DNA from: Roridomyces roridus
Lineage: Eukaryota > Basidiomycota > Agaricomycetes > Agaricales > Mycenaceae
NCBI GenBank assembly: GCA_029378245.1
Contig: JARKIF010000291.1
Span: 1 to 33,167, forward strand
Direction: 5' to 3'
Length of the DNA stretch: 33,167 nt
Each line of letters opens with the position of its first letter. Position 1 is the stretch's first letter. Below are positions 19,525-30,562 of the stretch, piece after piece. The notes beneath the pieces are model-generated. The model did no database searches, had not been told where the DNA came from, and saw only the letters and a list, made by a program, of their open reading frames with translations. A program made the translations under genes and the position numbers.

Positions 19525-21343
19525 ATGGACTCTGAAAAGGCTACCCCACCGGCCTATGAAGATGACGATTGGGCTTCATACAGGCTTATGAGCCTCTCTC
19601 CAGGCGGATTCGGTGCGGACAGGGTCGAGATCTGGTGCGTTCTATACATGCCTCCCTGCCAGTCTAACCAAGAGATAGGCCCAAGTTGCTGCATGCCACA
19701 CCTGCTACCTCACCGTCGCAAGATAAAGAAGACACGGACACGGAAACAGACTCTATCTCGCACCGAGACGAAAAACGAATCCGACTCGACACCGAGCGCA
19801 GTTTCGTGTTATATCCAGTAGGTGAAACGCCTCCCCGAACGCGGACACCCACTCGGCTCTCGTCTTACACTCTGGACACGTAGATTCCAAGACGGACAAG
19901 GACGCGTTACAAGCCGAGCTGCATGAGCTACTCGTTGAGGTCTTTCGGAGGAGGCCCGGCTTGAATTATTTCCAGGTATGCACGGCAGCCAGCAATTAAA
20001 TAATTCCTTGACACCTTTTAGGGCTACCATGATATTACAACGGTCCTGCTGCTCACTCTCCCCGCCGAGCTTCAGCTCTCCTGCGCAGAGCAGCTGAGTC
20101 TGCAACGGGTCAGAGATTCGATGGGCACAACGCTTGAGCCAGTATTGGGCCTTTTGCGGTGCGTCAAACAAAACAAGCATAGATGACTTGTTCCAAGACT
20201 CTGAACAGCGTGATGAAGAACCTGCTTCGGGTAGCTGACCCCGAGTACGCCGAGCTTCTAGAGCAGTGCGCCATTTCCTAGACTTTTTGCACTCAATTAA
20301 GCCTCCCACAGAACCTCCCCGCTACCCTACTACGCCCTTCCGAACCTACTCACCCTCTTCTCGCACGATATGCCCAAATTGCCCCTCATACAGCACGTTT
20401 TCGACTACCTGCTGTGTCGGCCTCCGATTTTCGTCGTGTATCTTGCGGCGGTGGTGCATACCGGAACTTCACCCTGCTAGATGATATTCTGATTCATTTC
20501 TAGATAATTCTTTCCAGGAAGGAAGACGTTCACCGGTTGCAGGAGGAAGGGGAGGAGGGGATGATGCATTCACTGCTTTCGGCGTTGCCGGACATTGTGG
20601 ACTCTGAGCTCACAGGGGAGTCGTTGGATCATGAGGTTAAACATGAGGAGGAAGAACCTATGCCTCTTGAAAAGGAGGATGTCGAGGCCGAGGAAGTCAT
20701 TCCTAACGTCAAGCAAGAGGATAATCCAGAACCGAGCGGTGACACGTCTCCAGCGACGATTCCGGTAGACGAACCCGTGGAGGAACTCAAACTGGAGGGA
20801 CCCAAGTCGGAGGAGTCGTCCTTGCAACCCCCGGACGAGAAATCAGAGCCCCCGCTCCCTTCAAACGCCGGCAAACGCAAACCTCAGTCGCTAACAGACA
20901 TACTGAATTTGTCGGACGCTCTCTACAAAGCGCACCCGCCAACAGACTCCGGCATCCAACTGTCGTCAATAATGGGCCCACAGAGCGTGGTGTTCACGTG
21001 GTCGCCTCGTCTGGAGGACATGCCTACGAACGACGAGGCCGAGCGGATGGTGGGGAGGCCAGAATTGATCGTTTACCCTGAACGACCGCCGGTGAGAGAA
21101 GATGGGGAGGATGAAAAGGAGAAGACGAGGAAGCGGAGGAAGCGGCCATTCAAGAAGAGGAAGGTTGACAATCGAACGGTCGGGATGGTGGTGGGTGCAG
21201 GGTTGGTTCTCGGTGCCGCCATCGCGATTTCGGTGTACAGCACGAGGCAGGGTGGGGATTTTCACCACGTCAAAGAATGGAGGAAAATGGGCTTGGGTCG
21301 ATGGGTCGGGGGCCTGCTGGATGTCATTCGGTACAAAACTTGA
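19525..21343 (+). CDS. TBC-domain RabGAP, TBC1D20/Gyp8-like, tail-anchored
   Basis: Family role: GTPase-activating protein for Rab1/Ypt1-type GTPases at the ER. Seven exons (19525-19634, 19679-19821, 19884-19975, 20022-20158, 20209-20265, 20312-20453, 20504-21343) give 506 aa. Catalytic fingers are intact: IRLDTER gives IxxD74xxR77 and YFQGYHDI gives Y113xQ115. The domain continues RVADPEYAELLEQ, LPYYALPNLLTLFSHDMP and FDYLLCRPPIFVVYLAAV. An acidic, Glu-rich linker follows, then a Lys/Arg block (RKRRKRPFKKRK) and one hydrophobic segment (GMVVGAGLVLGAAIAISVY, about 453-472). That fits a C-terminal membrane anchor like TBC1D20. It starts 92 bases from FluG and ends 56 bases before the BolA start. 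Confidence 0.88.
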
Positions 21344-21399
21344 CAAATTGGATACAATCAATTTGTTATCAGATCACAGTCAGCTTTATCTCTCCAACC

Positions 21400-21777
21400 A
21401 TGCCCATCGACCTAAGCAACCTCGAGGCTGCCATTCGTAAATCTCTCAACTGCCAACACATCGAAATCGAGGACCAGTCAAGCGGCTGCGGGGAGAATTA
21501 TGCCATCTTGCTTGTCAGCGAGGACTTTGAAGGGAAATCCACGCTCGCGAGACATCGTTGGAGTGGGTCCGCTTACTTGTGCCAGTTTTCTGAGTTATTC
21601 ACATGAACAGTAAACGAACTGCTCAAGGACGAAATCGCACAAATGCATGCTTTTTCTCAAGTTGGTGCCCCAATCCCATTCCCACCCGAGTTGAATGACA
21701 GAGGCTCTGCTCAGAAAACTTTTACACCCAAACAATACGAGGCTCATGTGGCTAAAACGCAAGCAACGACCGACTGA
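21400..21777 (+). CDS. BolA-family protein (BolA2/Fra2-like)
   Basis: BolA proteins partner monothiol glutaredoxins in Fe-S trafficking and iron sensing. Three exons (21400-21556, 21611-21660, 21715-21777) give 89 aa, the full family length. The sequence shows HIEIEDQSSGCGENYAILLV, SEDFEGKSTLARH, LNELLKDEIAQMHAFSQ and KTFTPKQYEAH. The HAFxQKTxTPxQ ending is as in cytosolic BolA2/Fra2; mitochondrial Bol1/Bol3 differ. No targeting presequence is present. The conserved C-terminal His ligand (MHAFSQ) and a possible Cys ligand (SGCGE) are present. Confidence 0.92.
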
Positions 21778-21818
21778 TCTGTGTGTGTGTATAATATCCG
21801 AGCGCTGTACAATATATA

Positions 21819-23135
21819 CTAGGGGTTCTCTTTCCCTGCGGCCGATGCAGTGTTAAGCGGAAGCCACTTCAAATCCTTCAAATCCTTTCTCTGCCTCTTG
21901 CGTGGCGGTTTGTCACCACCCTTGTTCTCTCCTTTCGCCTTTCGAGTGCGTTGGCCTTGAGGCGAGGGCCTCTTTCGTTTTGAATGTGACCACAGAGGCA
22001 CACTCGGTAACGGGCGGCTAGGTTGTCCTTGAGGGGCTGGCTTGGATCTGTTCGCTTTGGGCTGCGACCAGCGAGGAGCTGGAACCGCGCTCGTTTCGTT
22101 CGCCGTCCATCCTATCGATGACGGGCTGCTAGGAAGGCTGAGATTCCAAATCGAATCGGATGATGTGCTGATCGAGGAAGAGCTGCTGGCAGACAGCAAG
22201 TCTGGTATCGGGAGATCGCACGCAAGCAAGTCGTCCCATATATCGAAAGAGGCGGTGGAAGGTAGTGATGTGAAGTCGTCTATTGACGAGGAAGCTGTGG
22301 AACTCGCTGATTCGAGCGAGTTCTCGTCGTAGAAATGTTGGAAATATTCTTCGACTGGTGGTGTAGCGCGAGTAAAGATGTCGGAAGTGAAATCGTCGGG
22401 GAAGAGAGTGGTGGTAGATTTGGATATCTCGCTGTCCGCGGATTCAAGCCAAAATTCTAGTTCGCTCGGTGGTGAAGAATAATAGTCTGTGGAGGCAGGC
22501 GAAGAGACCATGGGTGCCGACGTGGGGAGGCAAGTGGACTCGTCTGGAGAAGGAACGGAGGACGGGGTTGTAGGACATGTAGTGGGCGCAACATCGCAAT
22601 GAAGAGCACCGATCATAGCGGCCATGCGCACTGGGGACAGTAAGGAACAAGACGAGGATGGCGGGCAGTATTGAACTCACGCTGAAGTGTATAGTCTCCC
22701 TGCGTTTCGACGTATCCGTCAAGTTCGTGAAACAACTCAGAGACGGTCCAGTAGCTCTGCCCTCGCGCTGGATCCCATGCGTCATTGCCAGCGGGGTGGA
22801 ATTGGACGGAATAGGCCAGGAGAGCCATCTGAATTTACTTGAGAGAGACGCCCAAAACTGTCAAGGCCAGAACTGACCTCGGTAATGTCGACCAGATCTG
22901 TCAATAGTTTGCATGGATCTTCCATGTCGGGTGTGGATTTGAGGTATTGCAGTAAAAGTCTGATCTTGTAGCAGGCGAGATTGAAATCGTCGCGTTTCTT
23001 TGAGAAGGTTGTTTGGGTTCGGCGAGAAGGCGCGAGGGCCGCGAGGACTTGGTCTAGTTGGGTGGCGATTTGTTGGAGGGCATCCGAGACGACGAAACCA
23101 CCGAGAGACGTGAGGGAGGGCTGAAGATCGCACAT
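21819..23135 (-). CDS. Hypothetical protein, helical N-terminus and Ser-rich, basic C-terminus
   Basis: Not recognised. Three exons (23135-22878, 22828-22681, 22630-21819) give 405 aa. The N-terminal 135 residues look folded and helical: VSDALQQIATQLDQVLAAL, LACYKIRLLLQYLKS, EMALLAYSVQFHP, WTVSELFHELDGYVE. The remaining 270 residues are disordered, rich in Ser/Thr/Pro and Asp, with aromatic-acidic patches (EEYFQHFYDEN, FDIWDDLLACD) that resemble activation domains. They end in nuclear-localisation-like blocks (SHSKRKRP, PPRKRQRKDLKDLKW). A nuclear regulatory role is possible but only inferred. Alternative ATGs lie at 23150 and 23180. It begins 49 bases after the COQ6 stop. Confidence 0.7.
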
Positions 23136-23184
23136 TTGCACTGAACACATGAGGTTGAAGACAAAGCCCGATTGCATCAAAAGT

Positions 23185-24980
23185 TCATTTGCTTCGGCTA
23201 CTGACTGCTCTGAGGATGCTCGAAAGACTTGTACCGACTACATCTTTGACACCAGCAAGATTTTCCACCACTGTCGCAGCCGAATCCCAAGGCGAGGCTG
23301 GTGTATCCTTACCACTCGCCTCCATCATCAGAGCCGTCTTGACAGAATCCAACTCATTCAGCACCTCTAATCCGACAGAGCGCGCCCACACGACGGGCTC
23401 GAACGATGTCGAATAGAGCTTGTGGAGTTTGTCCATCACGGACATGACTTTATGGTTGGCGAGGTAGCGTTCTTGTGCATACGGCAGCAATGCCGTCCGT
23501 GAACCAACGTCGCCACCGTTGGTCAGAGCCTGCTCTATGCACCTCGACAGACACTCGACATCGGCGAGTCCCAGATTAAGACCTTGTCCGGCGAGAGGGT
23601 GAACGGTGTGTGCCGCATCTCCAACTAGAACGGTACGACCTCCCTCGCCAAGATATGAATCGATGTGATTGAATCTCAACGGGAACGAGGCCACAGTCCC
23701 GGGTTGAAGCGAAGTTACAAGCGGTGGCAGGAGTTCCGCATCTGCTGGTGGGATACCCTGCACGGTGGAACGGATAGACGTGTAAGCAGACATCGCGTCG
23801 ATGCCATGTGACTTTTCACGCCAGGCAACCTCGGCCTGAACCTGAGGAGCGGCCAATGGTGATCCTGACGCGTGGGCATCGAGGATGAGGTCGTGAAGGT
23901 ATCGCATTGAGACATCGGGAAGACGGAAAGCAGCATTGATCATGGTCGCCAAAACATCTGGCTCAGATGCTTTCAACGCAGCGACCAAAGGCGGTTTCGA
24001 TGACCAAACCAAGGATGAAGCGACAGGCGAGAGTGGAAGGAATGCGATGGGTCCCGTGGGCAGGAACCGTTGGTAAGCCGTGGTGTTTGGGCCCATAAAT
24101 GCTCCCCGAGGCTGGTGGCTCATGGTCGCAACAATAGCGTGTGTGTCGTAGGCCCAGCCAAAGGAACTTATGTTGGCAAACGCTCGAACGGGCGAGTTGA
24201 AACCGTCTGCTCCTACCTGGAAGAAATCAGTTTGTACTTGACAAAACGGAGCTTCGCTCACCAAAAGTCTCGAGCGGAGGACTCTACCGCTATCGAGGTG
24301 CACCAGCGGCCAATTTGAGCCTTCTGGATGGTCAATAGACTGCACCCTCGAAGAGTCCAGTATTTGCACTTGAGGAACATTTGCAAGATGTCGAAGCAGC
24401 CCGCGTTGGAGGTTGAGATTTTCTGTCATCCGCGCCATGGGTAGTTCTGTAGCCGATAGGGATGACGAGAATTCGATACGAGAGTCGGAAACACCATCCC
24501 AGACCTGTTATAAAATGTGGGGACATGGTTTCTCTTGGAGTGAATTAGTTACCTGCATGTCTTCAATGGGACATGTTCGTGTCTCGTCAACATGCTCCCA
24601 AGCACGGATATCTAGATAGTTTGAACTTTATGGACAAGTTCGCGGGCAGAGAAAGGAACCTCTCAAGAAAGTTTGAGACTTGTGCGTCAGAGAACTTGCG
24701 CGGTTTGAGAATGCGCCCTCAGCCGGGGTCCATTCTCTAATTTTCGAGAGATCGCTGGCTTCAACTAGTGCCACACGAAGGGATTCACGGACCAGCTGGG
24801 ATGAGCCTGGAAAGAGTGTTTAGAGTGGGCGTAATATGCTGGAGGCGCACCTAGAGCACTCGCAAGTGCTAGTCCCGCAGGCCCACCGCCGACAATGACA
24901 ATATCCCAGTCTTCATGAGCAGAGGTTGAAAGGGAGCGACCCAAGGCTCTCCGGGCTATGCCAAGTCCAGACTTTAGCAT
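23185..24980 (-). CDS. COQ6: Ubiquinone biosynthesis monooxygenase COQ6
   Basis: A mitochondrial FAD monooxygenase that hydroxylates the C5 position of the ubiquinone ring. Five exons (24980-24851, 24806-24660, 24611-24553, 24504-24262, 24216-23185) give 536 aa without a frame problem. A basic presequence (MLKSGLGIARRALGRSLSTS) precedes DIVIVGGGPAGLALASALG. Then come FLRDIRAWEHVDETRTCP, EDMQVWDGVSDSRIEF (a COQ6 hallmark), VGADGFNSPVR, and VLVGDAAHTVHPLAGQGLNL. The start was placed at this ATG because upstream codons in frame are not ATG and the presequence begins here. Intron 4 (24261-24217, 45 nt) is stop-free and 3n. It is divergent from SEC6. Confidence 0.92.
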
Positions 24981-25062
24981 CAAGTCGCGCAGCAAGAAAG
25001 CTGTTGTACACTGCCATCACGGGGTCGCTCTCCAACTCGTCCTTCACTCGTGCCTTTGGCCA
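24981..25062. promoter_or_regulatory. 82-bp divergent promoter (COQ6 / SEC6)
   Basis: Only 82 bases separate the two start codons, so both 5' UTRs and core promoters must be packed into or overlap this stretch. No TATA box is seen. CCAATG-like CCAATG sits just before the SEC6 ATG. Confidence 0.5.
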
Positions 25063-27335
25063 ATGGCTGCTGCTCCGGTGTCTGCTGCTCAGGCCATAGG
25101 CGAATACTTGCAATCCCCAGATGATCTGGTCAAGATATCTGCTTTCCGGAAGAAACTCGAGAAAGAAAAGGCTTCCATTGACGCGCGACTCAAGAACGGC
25201 GTCAAAGATCAGTTGCAGGCGACACGAGAGGGTCTCAGGAAACTTCTCGGCACGCGAAACAATGTGCAGGTCATAAAGGATGAGATGGCGGCCATCGAGA
25301 AACAATCTGCCGATCCAGCCAATGTTGTCTCCACCTTTGACCAGATTAGCAGGGTGCGTGCCTCTGCCGGTCCTCTGTCACTTTCTCTAATGGTTTATAC
25401 AGGTGTCGATGGTGCATCGTAATTTCGAGCAAACGGAGGAGACAGTCAACAATTTGCTCGAAATGAATTCCAAGCTGGATGTTTTGGAAGACATGTTCGA
25501 GACTGATAGCAGAGACATCTTGGGCCCTGCACCAAATCTGCTCGTCATTCACTACCTCCTCAACCAACTAGAGGCTTTCCGGAACCAGACGATGCACCAG
25601 GCCAAGAAGGCTTCTGCCAACTCCCGTGCTACTTTGGCGCGATATTTCGAACGGCTCAACAATGTTATCGAGGCGTTCGACCAATACGTTGTCGGTCTCG
25701 CCGGGAATATTCTCGAACTCGTTCGAGCGGGCAACTCGGACGTTGTAGTCAAGTTGATTAAAATCGCCGAGGTGGAAGGAAGGGAAGACGAGAAGGTAAA
25801 GCTCTTCCGTCCTGTCGTTTCTTTCGTTCCCAAATGGTCCACAGGCGATAGCCATTCGACTCGTCAAGAAGGCGGCAAAACTCGATGCTGCCTCCAAATT
25901 TAAATCGATGCAGGCCAACGCTCGTGTGATCAAGCATTATCGTTCCAAAATCACCAAGTCCATCACGGAATCCATAAAGCTCAAGTTCGAAGAGGCGTAC
26001 AAGCAGGATGAACAGGACCCGGCTAATTTCCTCAACTCCCTTGGTTGGATGTACCAAGACATCATCCGAATGGAGAGTGACGTCGTACCATGTTTCCCGC
26101 CCGAGTACGAGATCTACTCTCTATACGTTCGGGAGTATCACAAGGCTCTAAACGCGACCATAAAAAAACTGGTCGCTTCCGAGCCTGGAGCGAGTGTACT
26201 GCTCACGCTATTCGAGTGGCTCAAGGATTACAAGAAGGACATGAAGGAGCTCGGTGTACCTCCTGAACTGCTCGAGCCTGCCCTGCTCGACGGCAAGGAG
26301 CAGAGCTTGATCGAGGACTACCTCATGGTCATCATCAAGAAGCTGGACGAATGGTCGGCCAACTTGATGAAGACAGAGTTGGAGGAGTTTACAGCGCGTC
26401 GCGATCCTCCAGAGCTCGATGCGGATGGGCTATACGGCTCACAGGGTGGTGCGGCCATCTTGTTCCAGATGGTCAACCAACAAGTCGATCTTGCCGCCGA
26501 GAGTGGACAGGGCGCAATCCTGGCTCGCGTGGTCAGCGAAACGAATCGTGTTATGCGAGGTATGCAGGAGCAATGGGTCAAGGTGATCGAAACGGAATTC
26601 AAGAAGCAGACCGAGAAACCGGACGAGGTGGCGAGTGGATTGGTCGAATATGTTATCGCATTGGCCAACGACCAGTTGAAATCCGCAGACTATGCGGAGG
26701 CACTCCTTGCGAGGCTCGAGCCGCTCGTCTCGGAGAAGTATCGAGTGACCATCAACGAGCGTCTGAACGATGCCATTGACGGGTACCTCGATGTCGCAAA
26801 GAAGTGCACACAAACGCTCATCGACATCATCTTTAACGACTTGAAGCCCGCCACGAAACAACTATTCCAGCCTTCGTGGTACGATGGGATCATGCGCCAA
26901 ATCGTCGAGACTGTGCGGGACTATATGTCCGATTACCAACAATATCTCAACTCCTCCCTCCTCGAACTTCTCATCGAGGATCTCCTCGACGCCTTTTTGG
27001 TCATATACCTAAATGGCCTCGCCAACTCCCCCAAGCTGAAGATGCCCGCTGCGACGGAACGTATCAAAGAGGACGTCAGCGTGGTGTTTTCTTTCTTCAG
27101 CACCCTCAAGCCTGCCAAGGAACTCGAGGCATACTTTGACGTGGTCGAAAAGATCTTGGCTCTCCTTGAGGCCTCGAAAGACCTTGTCTTCCTGTCCTTC
27201 TGGGCGTTTGCCAGAATACACGGACCCAACCTTGCGTTCGTAGAGGGACTGATAAAGTCTCGAGGGGACCTTGATCGTTCTGCTGTGAACGAAGTGATGG
27301 ATAGCATCAAAAAGAAAGTCAAGGATGAGGGTTGA
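25063..27335 (+). CDS. SEC6: Exocyst complex component SEC6
   Basis: A subunit of the exocyst, which tethers secretory vesicles to growth sites and binds the t-SNARE Sec9. Three exons (25063-25353, 25403-25795, 25845-27335) give 724 aa. N-terminal coiled-coil helices (FRKKLEKEKASIDARLK, RKLLGTRNNVQVIKDEM) are followed by the helical-bundle domain typical of Sec6: NLLVIHYLLNQLEAFRNQTM, LARYFERLNNVIEAFDQYV, ARVIKHYRSKITKSITESI, YVREYHKALNATIKKL, FEWLKDYKKDMKELG, FNDLKPATKQLFQPSWYDG, YLNGLANSPKLKMP and RIKEDVSVVFSFF. Length and order agree with fungal Sec6. The 210 bases after it, up to the NAD+ synthetase stop, hold nothing further. Confidence 0.92.
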
Positions 27336-27545
27336 CAGATCGTATGTTTCTTTTCCTCTTCCCTGCGGATGTCGGCTTACATCCTCTGCCAGCACCGGAG
27401 CCAACGATCATGAAGAAGGTGGCGATCCAGAACTCATTCTCAAGATTCCTTCGGTCATAGGGCATTTGTATTTCTTGCTGTACTAATTTATTCGTGGACC
27501 TCTGTATTTTGTTGTAAACCTCATTGTACTCTAATACACGCATTC

Positions 27546-30411
27546 TCAATCTTGCTTGGCTTTCACTGAACTGACCGATCTGTCCGGCAAAACCTCGGCA
27601 ATCTCGTCAATCTTCTTGAATTGCCATGGGAAACGCGAAGGATACAAGAATGGCCGCAGGTCGAATCCTGCAATAATCTCAGCACACAAGCAGAGTAGAT
27701 TCTGCGTGAAACTCACGGTTGTCATCTGGACTGTACGACTCCTGCATTTGCGTTCAGAATGAGTATCGACTTGAGAATGCAGAGATGACAAACCGCATGG
27801 TACGAGGGGGTCAAAGTGGTCATCTTGTGCCGGTTACGCGCATGCTCAAAGAAGAACAGTTCAACTTTTTCCGCAATCTGAACGGCGGTGAGCCACTGCT
27901 CGAAAACCTGAGGGGAGGAATACCTGGAGTGGCGAAAGGAATGAACCCCACTCATGGACCAACTTGGTAAACATGCTGTAGGGGCCGCATTTCTCGACTT
28001 TGCGGAGACGCCCAAACACGGAAAGCTCGTCATAAGTCATGCCCATGTCAGCCTACATTTGTTTTAGGAACATGACCGCTCGTAGACTTTCTCAACGCAC
28101 CTCATCGGCCTGCACGTATGTCTCCGTGATTGGCTCTAGTTCAGCTGTCGGCACAGCGTTAAGGAAGCTACAGTATGTCAACAAATGCATCTAGCTCGAA
28201 GATGGAGAAAGAACCTCGCCAGAACGGGCAATTGGAAAGAATCCTCGGCGTAAGCAATGAATTTCTTGAGATCAGTCTTGCTGATGCCGCCGATAGGATT
28301 TATATCCGCTGGAAGCGGTGAGCGAACGACAAAAATGAAAAGCTTTGCATACCAGAAGAACAGTCATATTTGGTCAAGTATCCCCGAAGACTTGGCAAAA
28401 GTTGATGAGATGATCTAGTGGATGAAAAAGCACCCACCTTTCGTCTACATTGGCACTACCGAGGACCAACAAGCCCCCGACTTTGCCTCGTACCCACGGG
28501 AGAAGCTGCGCAAACATGTACGACAATACCATACGAAGCCGAGCCTGGAACAAATCAATAAATGATTGAAAAGAGGAAAAGGCACGTACTTGGATGTTTT
28601 GCAGGGCCAAATTCTCAGCAGCAGATCCCCCGTGAGCGCGGAACTGAGGTCGAGTACCAGTAACCATGACGAACAGGTTTCGTACAGCAGTGACCACGGA
28701 ATCCATATTCAGATCCACATGATAACTGCCAATGGCTTCCGACAACTGCTTTGCGCGTTGCCGGGTTTCAGCGCTCGAGTTCTCCGTGCCCATGTAACAG
28801 GTGTGGAAAATTCGATTGGTGAATTCGCGAGGGTCCGTAGGAACATAAGTCGAATCCGGCTGCTCGCCGGAAATGCGCCGTGCATCGGCGATCACTTGTT
28901 GATCTGCAAACTATGAGCGCTAAGAAATAACAGCTGACATACACGAACCGCCTCTGCGCGCTGCTTCGACCACGAGACGAGACATGGAGTAGACGATGAC
29001 GGCGGTGGCACAGCTATCGATTCCACCGCTCAACGGAACAAAGTAACCCTGAGTCCGGGATCTCCTCAGATAATCCCATAGCCAGCAAGCGGGACCAAGA
29101 CTGCAAAGTTCATTCAGAACATCTTCAAGAGGTCAAATGAAGGTAATTACGCTATTTCCTCTTCAGGTCGGTGATACCTGACTTGGAAAGGTTTGGATCC
29201 CGATAACAAACCGGACATGTCCTCCTCGCGAACGACATCGAACTTGCCGGAGGTAAGGGAGAATGGCACTTCAACACGCTGGTAGCGCTCTGCAGAAGCA
29301 GCCTGCATACTCCTGCTGCTCTTGGCGCGGTGCGCTCTTACATCTTCAATGTCGATGGTAGCACTGACGACCTCGACGTCGTTGAGAGAGAACTGGGAGC
29401 CCTGAGCCACGATGTGGCCGTTGACCGCAATCATCGCACACCCATCGTAGTAAAGACGGTCACCGTCGCATCCCTGTTGGTTGGCATAGAGGTACACTCC
29501 ACCAAGCTTCAAGGTTGCCTCCTTGATAAGATCGACACGAGCGTACAATTTGCGCAGCTCGTGATGACTTCCACTGGAGTTTGTGAATATTTCGACACCG
29601 TCGAGGCCCATCAGGATATGGGGACTAGCCGGCGTAAATAGCTCTTCGCATAGCTCGACTCCAATGCAGGTATCTTGGGTGCTGATGACAGCATCCCCAA
29701 AGGTGACTTTGGTCTGGCCAGTGACGACCTGGATAATTCTTGGGAGATAGTGGTCCTCCGATTGGCGATGTTTAGTCCATGGAGTAAAGTAACGGAGTTC
29801 CCGATAATTTCCATCGTTGGCGAGCCACATTTTTGGGCGGATCAACAGTATCTTGCGGTTGTGGATGATAACCCGGCAGTTGTATATAACGTTCTTGTGA
29901 ACGACCGGCCTGGGATGAGAATCAATGACAGCACAGATAGGAAAAGCCTCGCGACTTGCATCCCAACGTCACAAACGATGCCTTGCGCCTCCTCAGAGGT
30001 GAGGATCTTGGCAAGTACCTCCCATGAGTGAAGAACGGTGTCGCCTGAGTGGGAGTTGAGATCAAGTACGGTAAAAGGGAGCTGCTAACCCTCCAGGAAG
30101 TGATCGAGGCAGCCGTACCCACTGTATATGCGGTGAGTATCCGTCGCTCGGCAAGGCTATCTGCACATACGGAATCTCGAGTTCAGGGCCAACTCTCAGG
30201 GTTGCGCCGCGTTCTTTGGCGATGGCAATACTGGCCAATATACGCTCGAGATTGCCCTGGAAATCTAGAGCCCACTGATTCAAGGAACTGAGACATTTGA
30301 GCGCGATTAACTAGCTAGAGACGCGTTGAATGTACCATCTGATAGGAATTGATATGAGTTGGATGGGAAGAGGAGCAAGACTCACGTAGCCAGAGTTATA
30401 AGATGACCCAT
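27546..30411 (-). CDS. QNS1: Glutamine-dependent NAD+ synthetase
   Basis: The last step of NAD+ synthesis, amidating deamido-NAD with glutamine-derived ammonia. Fifteen exons (30411-30386, 30287-30171, 30121-30090, 30044-29960, 29909-29151, 29100-28949, 28903-28590, 28544-28438, 28390-28353, 28308-28215, 28167-28101, 28052-27924, 27877-27794, 27741-27717, 27667-27546) join into 716 aa (yeast 714). The nitrilase half has Glu44 (VGPELEI), Lys113 ([14 protein letters not shown]) and Cys174 ([10 protein letters not shown]). The synthetase half has the ATP loop PLSGGIDS (364-369), [10 protein letters not shown], and [20 protein letters not shown], then [20 protein letters not shown]. Intron 4 has a GC donor. 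It shares a 151-bp promoter with the aminotransferase. Confidence 0.94.
29910..29959 (-). other. GC-AG intron in the NAD+ synthetase gene
   Basis: The donor is GCAAGT after ...DVG + AT; the acceptor is ATCCCAG before G CCG GTC. Only this junction gives [16 protein letters not shown], the family sequence. No GT donor fits. Confidence 0.85.
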
Positions 30412-30562
30412 CTTGGACACAACTTGGACAAGGGATGGTTGCTCCGATCAAACTTTGATCAATCAGCTGTTGGCCACGGCCGATACACACGCGCTTATCT
30501 ACGGCCATGGAATATTTACCCCGCGTCCTGAGTCAGCTTGCGACCCGCAGTCTCCCTCTACC
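30412..30562. promoter_or_regulatory. Divergent promoter (NAD+ synthetase / aminotransferase)
   Basis: 151 bases between start codons, without a gene. An AT-rich stretch with palindromic TTTGATCAA-like sequence (TTTGATCAATC) occurs at about 30454-30464. No defined site can be claimed. Confidence 0.4.
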
